The translations under genes and the position numbers were made by a program. The notes below the pieces were generated by a model. It did no database searches. It saw only the letters and a list, made by a program, of their open reading frames with translations, and was not told where the DNA came from. From contig JADFXA010000107.1 of the NCBI GenBank assembly GCA_015233755.1, forward strand, positions 1 through 7,372: DNA of 7,372 nucleotides. Reading direction: 5' to 3'. Of this stretch, positions 1 through 5,207 are shown piece after piece (within the stretch, counting starts at the first letter, position 1; each line of letters begins with the position of its first letter). Source of the stretch: Desulfamplus sp. Its GTDB lineage: Bacteria > Desulfobacterota > Desulfobacteria > Desulfobacterales > Desulfobacteraceae.

Positions 1-150
1 AAACTGTCCTGTTATAAGTGTGAACCGTTAATAGCAAAATAAAGATTTAACTCTTCTCCTAACAAATAGGTTTAGTGGCAAAAAGACTAAATTAAACCGC
101 TAATATCAGCGCAACCAACTGACATTAAAGATATAAACAAGAGGTTAATT
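1..150 (+). promoter_or_regulatory. AT-rich leader upstream of receiver-kinase pair
   Basis: No gene is visible in these 150 bases. Seen directly: a TATAAG at 13-18 that resembles a -10 box, although its -35 would fall outside the window; an inverted repeat TTTAGT/ACTAAA at 71-76 and 86-91 with a 9-nt loop; and a 14-bp near-perfect palindrome CGCTAATATCAGCG at 98-111 with one mismatched pair. A Shine-Dalgarno AAGAGG at 139-144 sits 6 nt before the ATG at 151. The region probably carries the promoter and perhaps an operator for the receiver gene and the kinase gene behind it. I could not place a convincing sigma-70 or sigma-54 promoter, so the regulatory role is inference. Confidence 0.35.
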
Positions 151-501
151 ATGAAAAAAATACTTATCGTTGATGATGATCCAAATATCAGAGACTACCT
201 TGTATCTCTTCTTGAAGACAATGGTTATGTAACCAAAACAGCGATTGATGTGAGTGATGGTTTAAAGGTTGCAAAAGAGTATAAACCCGATTTGATTACT
301 CTTGACCTTGAAATGCCAGGAGAGTGGGGTCCCAAATTTTATAGACATCTTTCCGAGGACAAGGAACTTAAAAATACCCCTGTTATTGTGATAAGTGGAC
401 AATCAGGTAATGATTATGCCATCAGCAAAGCCGTAGCAAGCTTAACTAAACCCTTTGACAGGGAAGAGCTTTTGAACATTATCAAAGAAAATATTGTTTA
501 A
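151..501 (+). CDS. Stand-alone receiver (CheY-like response regulator), copy 1
   Basis: This 116-residue protein is a single receiver domain with no output domain. The acidic pocket is D8/D9, the phosphoacceptor is D52 in a TLDLEMPGEWG block, the switch Ser is S82 in VIVISG, and the conserved Lys is K100 in LTKPF, so it should be phosphorylatable. AAGAGG at 139-144 supports the ATG start. The next gene on the same strand, 57 nt downstream, encodes a histidine kinase, which is its likely phosphodonor. It is closely related to the receiver encoded at 2180-2533 on the other strand, about 55% identical by hand alignment, including the block PDLITLD-EMPGEWGPKF around the phosphosite. With no DNA-binding domain it must act by protein contact, for example as a phosphorelay intermediate or an allosteric partner. 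The receiver fold is certain; the target is unknown. Confidence 0.93.
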   Translation: MKKILIVDDDPNIRDYLVSLLEDNGYVTKTAIDVSDGLKVAKEYKPDLITLDLEMPGEWGPKFYRHLSEDKELKNTPVIVISGQSGNDYAISKAVASLTKPFDREELLNIIKENIV

Positions 502-558
502 TTATAAATGATAATTTTAATCAAATTAATCAACACACTTGATAAATGGTGAGCTAAC

Positions 559-2100
559 GTGGCTGAAAATATTTTATTGATAGAGGATAACAAAGAACAT
601 GCTATAGCTTTAAAACTCTACCTTGAACGAAGTGGGATAACCGTTGTCATTGGAACAACGCTGGAAGAGATGCTGTCTAAAAGCAGAGCAAAAGCATTTG
701 ATATTCTTTTAATTAATCCGTTTCTCAATGATCGCAACATCTGTCCACAGATAAACAATACCAAAAAATACAATCCTTCACTTCAGATAATTGTACTATG
801 TTTTAAGAAATATCTTGATCAAGCAATGGATGAAGTAGGAACAAACGCAATTAATTTTTTGGAAATTCCTGTTAGCAGCAAAGCATTGAAACTTGCTATA
901 ATTCATGCCAGAAGATGTATTTCTAATGAACAACGAATTACAGCATATTCTGAGCGATTAGCTGATCTGGAGCATGACCGCACTCTTTATCATCAGTTAT
1001 TCAACGAAGTTCCTTGCTATATTTCAATACAGAACCGTGATTTAAGACTTATCGGAGGCAACAGCCTTTTTCAGAAAGATTTTGGCAATGAAATTGGGGA
1101 ATACTGTTATGAGATTTATAAACATCGCTCCTCTTCATGCCCTACTTGCCCAGTTATCAAAACATTTTCCGACGGCAAATCTCACTCTACTGAGGAGGTA
1201 GTAACAGCACTTTCTGGACAACAGTACCATGTTTTGACTCAGACTGCTCCTATATTTGATGATGAAGGTGAGATTACTCAGGTTATGGAGATAGCGACGG
1301 ATATTACTCAAATACGTGAACTTCAGGGACACCTCTCCTCTCTTGGGCTTATGCTCGGTTCCATGTCCCATGGTGTAAAGGGACTTCTTACAGCCCTAGA
1401 TGGGGGAATCTATCAGATGGAATCGGGAATGAAAAAGAATAATCCCGAACGTACCGAAAACGCCTTAGAGTTGATAAAACAGGTTGCCGATAGAATCAAA
1501 AAGATGGTACTTGAAATTCTCTATTATGCAAAATCAGGAAAACTTAATTACCAAACGGTTGATGTCTCAAAGCTTATGATAACCGTTGTATCGACTGTCA
1601 GTAACCTTGCCAAGAAAAATTGTATTGAAATTTCTACTGATATTCCTGATTCTCTTGGGGATATTGATATTGATTCCAACTGGTTACAGGCAGCATTAGT
1701 AAATCTTGCGGAAAATGCTGTGGAAGCCTGCAAGTATGATAAGGCAAAGGATAAAAAACATAAGGTACAATTTACGTTGTGGGAAGATGAGAAAAAGAGG
1801 ATTTGTTTATCTATAAAAGATAATGGCATGGGCATGGATCAGGAAACCCGTGAAAAAATGTTCACCCTTTTCTTTACATCAAAGGGTTCTCAAGGTACGG
1901 GTCTTGGGCTTTTTATTGCAAATCATGTAATTCAGCAGCATGGCGGACAGATTAAAGTAGAATCCACATTAGGAGAAGGTACATGTTTTGAGGTGTGCCT
2001 GCCAAGAAAAAAACCTGAAGAATCTGTAGCACCTTTTGGAAAATTAGTAGACTCGGTTGTCAACACCCCCTACCCTACTAAAGACGAGATTGTTAAATGA
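559..2100 (+). CDS. Soluble sensor histidine kinase with pseudo-receiver and Cys-containing PAS domain
   Basis: This 513-residue protein starts at GTG 559 behind GGTGAG (548-553). Residues 1-120 form a receiver-like domain in which the phosphoacceptor position is N53, the switch Thr/Ser is C81 and the Lys position is I103, so it should not be phosphorylatable. Residues about 140-255 form a PAS domain containing C153, C183, C194 and C197 (the CPTC motif). The kinase core follows: an H box with probable phospho-His H271 in MSHGVKGLL, an N box with N386 in NLAENAVEA, a G1 box KDNGMGMD (420-427), an F box near 435-440, and a G2 box GTGLGLFIA (446-454). No transmembrane segment or signal peptide is seen, so it is cytoplasmic. 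A tail of about 30 residues follows the HATPase domain. It is likely cotranscribed with the receiver upstream. The signal is unknown; redox or metal sensing through the PAS cysteines is inference. Confidence 0.93.
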   Translation: MAENILLIEDNKEHAIALKLYLERSGITVVIGTTLEEMLSKSRAKAFDILLINPFLNDRNICPQINNTKKYNPSLQIIVLCFKKYLDQAMDEVGTNAINFLEIPVSSKALKLAIIHARRCISNEQRITAYSERLADLEHDRTLYHQLFNEVPCYISIQNRDLRLIGGNSLFQKDFGNEIGEYCYEIYKHRSSSCPTCPVIKTFSDGKSHSTEEVVTALSGQQYHVLTQTAPIFDDEGEITQVMEIATDITQIRELQGHLSSLGLMLGSMSHGVKGLLTALDGGIYQMESGMKKNNPERTENALELIKQVADRIKKMVLEILYYAKSGKLNYQTVDVSKLMITVVSTVSNLAKKNCIEISTDIPDSLGDIDIDSNWLQAALVNLAENAVEACKYDKAKDKKHKVQFTLWEDEKKRICLSIKDNGMGMDQETREKMFTLFFTSKGSQGTGLGLFIANHVIQQHGGQIKVESTLGEGTCFEVCLPRKKPEESVAPFGKLVDSVVNTPYPTKDEIVK

Positions 2101-2141
2101 GTCAGTTAGTTCAAATACGACCAATTTGTTAGTTAGAAAAC

Positions 2142-2162
2142 AGCCCTGCTTTTAGGAGGGCT
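2142..2162. terminator. Hairpin between convergent genes
   Basis: AGCCCT at 2142-2147 and AGGGCT at 2157-2162 form a 6-bp GC-containing stem with a 9-nt loop, in the 79-nt gap between the kinase stop and the stop of the convergent receiver gene. Read on the - strand, the stem is followed by GTTTTC; read on the + strand, it is preceded by GAAAAC and followed by only TT. It is therefore best placed to end the - strand (tmc) transcript and may serve both directions. The U-tracts are short, so efficiency is uncertain. Confidence 0.55.
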
Positions 2163-2179
2163 TTGACATTGAGATATTA

Positions 2180-2533
2180 TCATCCAATGGTATTTTTTAC
2201 AATTCCAATAAGCTTTTCAGGGTCAAATGGTTTTGGCAGCCATGTTATCGCTTTGTCAATTGATAGATGTCTGCTTGCCATGCCGCTTATGACGATCACA
2301 GGTATATCTTTCCACTCGTTCTTTTTAGAAAATCTTCTGAAAAATTTAGGTCCCCACTCACCTGGCATCTCAATGTCCAGAGTTATTAGGTCGGGGGTCT
2401 CTTTTTTTAGCACCTCAAATGCTTCAGCACCATTGTTTGCAGTGCAGGTTTCATAACCATTGTCATTGAATATGTTTACAAGGTATCTCACAATTGCAGG
2501 GTCGTCATCAACAACAAGTATTTTTTTTGCCAT
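2180..2533 (-). CDS. Stand-alone receiver (CheY-like response regulator), copy 2, 3' of tmcA
   Basis: This 117-residue protein is a single receiver domain without an output domain. D9/D10/D11 form the acidic cluster, D53 is the phosphoacceptor in TLDIEMPGEWG, S83 is the switch residue in VIVISG, and K101 is the conserved Lys in LPKPF. The start ATG is preceded by GGAGG (CCTCC on the + strand at 2543-2547) with a 9-nt spacer. It lies 68 nt after tmcA on the same strand with no terminator seen between them, so it is probably the last gene of the tmc operon. It is a paralogue of the receiver at 151-501. The kinase at 559-2100 is a possible partner for both. Transcription together with Tmc suggests a role tied to that complex, but no mechanism is visible in the sequence. 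Confidence 0.93.
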   Translation of the reverse strand: MAKKILVVDDDPAIVRYLVNIFNDNGYETCTANNGAEAFEVLKKETPDLITLDIEMPGEWGPKFFRRFSKKNEWKDIPVIVISGMASRHLSIDKAITWLPKPFDPEKLIGIVKNTIG

Positions 2534-2601
2534 CTATATTATCCTCCATTGCTTTATAAGCTAACTAATTATTATATTTAGATAAGATGATATTTTTATT
2601 T

Positions 2602-2997
2602 CTATTTTTTGTGGCACTCACCACATACAACAGAACCCTTTTTTTCTGCAAGGTGGCAACCTCTGCAAAGTTTATGATATTTTACAGCAAGATCAATGGA
2701 TGAATTACCAGCATGACACTCTGAGCATGATTGTCCTTCCGAAGTTTGACCTTCAAGAAGTTTCCCCTTTTCATCATATAGATGGTGGCATCTGTCGCAA
2801 TTCTCAACTCCAGCTTTTTCATTGTGAGTATCATGCTGAAAACAGACAAAAGGTCTTGTGTTTGTGTTTGCGTCAATGCTTTCGCCATTTATATTAAGAC
2901 AATCGCTGGCATTTGCCATTTCTGGTGTGAAAATAAGTATCAAGGTAATAGCTATGGCAATAGATGCCATAATTATATGATGTATAAAGTTATTCAT
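2602..2997 (-). CDS. tmcA: TmcA, periplasmic tetrahaem (type II) cytochrome c3
   Basis: With the ATG at 2997 this is a 131-residue precursor. Residues 1-30 are a signal peptide with a hydrophobic stretch (about 8-23) and a likely cleavage site after A28-N-A30. The mature part has four CxxCH haem sites: C67/C70/H71, C91/C94/H95, C111/C114/H115 and C125/C128/H129. H55, H58, H72 (directly after H71) and H108 supply four candidate distal ligands, giving the bis-His pattern of cytochrome c3. C33 and C52 are additional non-haem cysteines. The family accepts electrons from periplasmic hydrogenase or type I c3 and passes them to the Tmc membrane subunits. A longer frame from 3057 overlaps tmcB and places 20 residues before this signal peptide, so it was rejected; AAAGGAG at 3009-3015 supports the chosen start. 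tmcB lies immediately upstream. Confidence 0.9.
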   Translation of the reverse strand: MNNFIHHIIMASIAIAITLILIFTPEMANASDCLNINGESIDANTNTRPFVCFQHDTHNEKAGVENCDRCHHLYDEKGKLLEGQTSEGQSCSECHAGNSSIDLAVKYHKLCRGCHLAEKKGSVVCGECHKK

Positions 2998-3008
2998 AGA
3001 GATTCTTT

Positions 3009-3015
3009 CTCCTTT
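3009..3015 (-). promoter_or_regulatory. Shine-Dalgarno of tmcA
   Basis: On the - strand this reads AAAGGAG, 11 nt before the ATG at 2997, and it overlaps the stop codon region of tmcB. It decides the tmcA start in favour of the version that begins directly with the signal peptide, and suggests tight translational linkage between tmcB and tmcA. Confidence 0.6.
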
Positions 3016-4378
3016 ACAATTCAGGTAGTTCAAGAATTTCGTAAATAATATCGCCAAAGAATTTTAGTTCCATGTCAACTCCATAGTGGTGGATAATATC
3101 CTCAAGACCACCATGACAGTTATGGCATGGGGCGATAACAACTTCTGCCCCTTTTGCCTTTGCTGCAAAAAGCTGTTTAGCTTTTGCTTTCCCACTTTCT
3201 ACTCTTGCATTTTTAAAAGGAGGTCCACAGTTGATGACCCCACCTCCAGCACTGCAACAGTAGTTATGCTCTCTGTTTGGGGTCATCTCAATAAATTCAG
3301 CACAAGTGGCTTTGACTATATTTCTTGCCATTTCGTGAAGCCCTCTTCCTCTTGAAATATTGCATGGATCGTGCAAAGTTACGGGTCTATCAAATTTTTT
3401 TTTGATTTTGATCTTCTTTTGCTCAAACAACTCATTGTAATACTCAATGGCATGAACAACCTCGATTGGTGGCATTTTCCAAGCTAAAGCACGATTTCCA
3501 ACATCATAAACAGAGCGGAAAGCATGACCACACTCTCCCATTACAATTCGTTTTGCCCTTAAATTTAAAGCTGATTCAAAGTGGCGTCTTTTAAGGCGTT
3601 CCATCATCTCATAGTCGCCTGTAAACATGCACATATCACTGTTATCCCACCCGGGCATTGATGGCATTGTCCAATTTTCATGTGCAGCGTTCATAATTAC
3701 TGCTGCTTGAAATATAAGCTGTGCTCGAAATTTTGGCTCAGGACCTATTACAGAGTAGAAAATATCAGCCCCTTCTTTATCAAGAGGAATTCTTAAATTT
3801 TCAATCGCCTCTTGAGCCTCTTCTTCTTGCCACATCAGCGTATCAATCCATTCGTCATCTTTTACCCACATCTGGTTCATAGTTGCTGAATGGCTATGAG
3901 CAGTATCTTGAATGTATAGCGGAACTACTCCAAGTTTGTGGCATATTCTCCTCATAACGGACATGACGTAAGCCACATCAAGCCCAAATGGACAATACAT
4001 AGCACATCTTTTGCAAAGATTGCATTGGGTATAGGCAACAGTTGCAGCATCTTTTATAAATTCAGTTGAAACTTTGCCCTTTTTTCGCAATATTTCCCAA
4101 AGTGTCTGCTTAACCTTACCTGCTGGAGAAAATTTAGGATCGTTAAGTGAAAGAAAAAAATGACACCCTTTGCTACACATTCCACAGTGAACACAGGTAT
4201 CAACATAAACTTTAAGTCTTGCCCCTGTTTCATCATTTATAACCTGATTAATTACAATTTCAATCTTTTCAGGTGTAAGTTGCTCTAACCCCTTTAAAAT
4301 CCCTTGATCTTCTATCTTTTTGCTTTCGTTTTTTTTAGGATCTTTTTCAATCTCTTTGACCGATTTATATTCACTCAT
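3014..4378 (-). CDS. tmcB: TmcB, HdrD/DsrK-like iron-sulfur protein with CCG domain
   Basis: A 454-residue cytoplasmic protein of the HdrD/DsrK/HmcF type. Residues 62-72 (CVHCGMCSKGC) and 119-129 (C119, C122, C125, C129) are two ferredoxin-type 4Fe-4S sites. The C-terminal half holds a CCG domain with C339 (HDPCN), C374-C375 (YCCSAGGG) and C418/C421 (APCHNCHGG), the set that in HdrB/HdrD binds a noncubane 4Fe-4S cluster. The preceding domain keeps only partial cysteines (C250 and C283 in GECGH), so it is a degenerate CCG unit. No membrane segment is seen; it should dock on TmcC at the cytoplasmic face and receive electrons from it. The longest frame begins at a TTG at 4480 inside the end of tmcC; the ATG at 4378 with AAAGAGGG 4 nt upstream is preferred. 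Neighbours tmcC and tmcA support the name over dsrK or hmcF. Confidence 0.88.
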   Translation of the reverse strand: MSEYKSVKEIEKDPKKNESKKIEDQGILKGLEQLTPEKIEIVINQVINDETGARLKVYVDTCVHCGMCSKGCHFFLSLNDPKFSPAGKVKQTLWEILRKKGKVSTEFIKDAATVAYTQCNLCKRCAMYCPFGLDVAYVMSVMRRICHKLGVVPLYIQDTAHSHSATMNQMWVKDDEWIDTLMWQEEEAQEAIENLRIPLDKEGADIFYSVIGPEPKFRAQLIFQAAVIMNAAHENWTMPSMPGWDNSDMCMFTGDYEMMERLKRRHFESALNLRAKRIVMGECGHAFRSVYDVGNRALAWKMPPIEVVHAIEYYNELFEQKKIKIKKKFDRPVTLHDPCNISRGRGLHEMARNIVKATCAEFIEMTPNREHNYCCSAGGGVINCGPPFKNARVESGKAKAKQLFAAKAKGAEVVIAPCHNCHGGLEDIIHHYGVDMELKFFGDIIYEILELPEL

Positions 4379-4382
4379 ATAA

Positions 4383-4390
4383 CCCTCTTT
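4383..4390 (-). promoter_or_regulatory. Shine-Dalgarno of tmcB
   Basis: On the - strand this reads AAAGAGGG, with its last G 4 nt before the ATG at 4378. No comparable site precedes the alternative TTG at 4480. The site belongs to an 11-bp sequence (TATAACCCTCT on the + strand, 4378-4388) that is repeated at 4462-4472, at the other end of the tmcC-tmcB gap. Confidence 0.55.
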
Positions 4391-4473
4391 ATCTTTTATA
4401 TAAAAGTAGGGACAAAATACCGCCCATTGTTTAGACAAACCAAGAAAGGAAGAAAGGGGTCTATAACCCTCTA

Positions 4474-5133
4474 CTACCAATCTTTTGCCATACGAACACC
4501 GCCAAATTCAGAGCCAATATATCCTCGTGTAAACGGAAAAAGGAACATGTGAAATAGTTTTGTAAATGGAATTGCCATTAACATTATTTCGCCTGAAATG
4601 ATGTGGATAATGGTCATAGTAGCAAAGCCAGGAAATTGATGATAAGCCCAAAAACCACTAACAAAAGGTGTTGCAACTATAAATAGAATAATAAAATCTA
4701 AAGGTGTTGTCAGATATTTAACATCAGGAAGTTTAATACGTCTCCATAAAAAGAAGAGACAAGAGGCAATAACAATGAGAGTCATAAGATCAGCAACCGC
4801 GTTAGGAAGGGTAAACCAACTGATATTAAAATTCTCTTTCCAAAGGATAACATGACCAAAGACAAACAGTGGAGTTAGAAAAAGGCAGATATGGAATAAA
4901 AAAGTTACAACAGTCATGGTAGGGTTTATCTTCATGCTTCTGCTGCCAAAGGGTATCAGCCAATGAACGATAGAACGTAATGCAAATTTAGTATCCATGT
5001 ATTCAAATACGATGCTGTCTTTTCTCTTTGCAAGCTCCAAAAGTTCGCGAAAACGCCAGATACTTCCGCCAATAAAGACCAGAAAAGCAATCCATGCAAG
5101 CGGTCCTGTAGCAAAATAGTAAAAATTATGCAT
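4474..5133 (-). CDS. tmcC: TmcC, cytochrome b-type membrane subunit (NarI/DsrM-like)
   Basis: This 219-residue protein has about five hydrophobic membrane segments, at roughly residues 7-28, 71-98, 108-131, 143-166 and 169-197. Histidines within or near membrane segments are H81, H94, H165, H177 and H195. The pairs H81/H94 and H177/H195 resemble the paired haem-b ligands of NarI-type cytochromes, so one or two b haems are expected. The role known for the family is to carry electrons across the inner membrane between periplasmic TmcA and cytoplasmic TmcB. The ATG is supported by AGGAG (CTCCT on the + strand at 5143-5147) with a 9-nt spacer. It sits 74 nt after tmcD and 95 nt before tmcB on the same strand. 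Identification rests on topology, histidine pattern and neighbours; DsrM and HmcE are relatives with similar architecture. Confidence 0.85.
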   Translation of the reverse strand: MHNFYYFATGPLAWIAFLVFIGGSIWRFRELLELAKRKDSIVFEYMDTKFALRSIVHWLIPFGSRSMKINPTMTVVTFLFHICLFLTPLFVFGHVILWKENFNISWFTLPNAVADLMTLIVIASCLFFLWRRIKLPDVKYLTTPLDFIILFIVATPFVSGFWAYHQFPGFATMTIIHIISGEIMLMAIPFTKLFHMFLFPFTRGYIGSEFGGVRMAKDW

Positions 5134-5207
5134 AGTTTTATGCTCCTACTTTATCAGTTAAATGATTCCAATATCACGATGTAGCGTACGATTTATTTCT
5201 TTGGCCT

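Noticed and set aside
71..91. TTTAGT/ACTAAA hairpin in the leader as an intrinsic terminator of an upstream gene
   Set aside because: The stem is only 6 bp of mostly A-T pairs and has no U-tract; kept only as a note in the leader entry.
75..95. Possible sigma-54 promoter beginning TGGCAA at 76-81
   Set aside because: The GC pair of the -12 element is missing at the required spacing.
1135..1835. Open frames on the - strand at 1135-1371 and 1548-1835 inside the kinase gene
   Set aside because: They are antisense to a well-supported kinase with all its catalytic boxes and have no recognisable domain or start signal.
2163..2456. Open frame on the + strand antisense to the second receiver gene
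   Set aside because: The - strand receiver has complete catalytic residues; the antisense frame has no recognisable motif.
2998..3057. A 20-residue N-terminal extension of TmcA from 3057
   Set aside because: It overlaps tmcB and would bury the signal peptide inside the protein; the ATG at 2997 has its own Shine-Dalgarno.
2682..3355. Open frames at 2682-2888 (-), 2700-2897 (+), 2782-3048 (+) and 3086-3355 (+) over tmcA and tmcB
   Set aside because: All overlap cytochrome or iron-sulfur genes with full cofactor motifs and look like chance frames.
4379..4480. A 34-residue N-terminal extension of TmcB starting at a TTG at 4480
   Set aside because: It overlaps the end of tmcC, starts at TTG without a recognisable Shine-Dalgarno, and the internal ATG at 4378 has one. 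The extension has no family-like motif.
4054..4552. Open frames at 4054-4236 (-) and 4304-4552 (+)
   Set aside because: The first is an alternative frame of tmcB; the second is antisense and spans the tmcB start and tmcC end with low-complexity hydrophobic translation.
3014..5133. Assignment of the CCG protein and cytochrome b to DsrK/DsrM or HmcF/HmcE
   Set aside because: The single tetrahaem c3-type cytochrome and the Trp-rich repeat protein beside them, and the absence of DsrJOP-like or Hmc multihaem genes, fit Tmc better.
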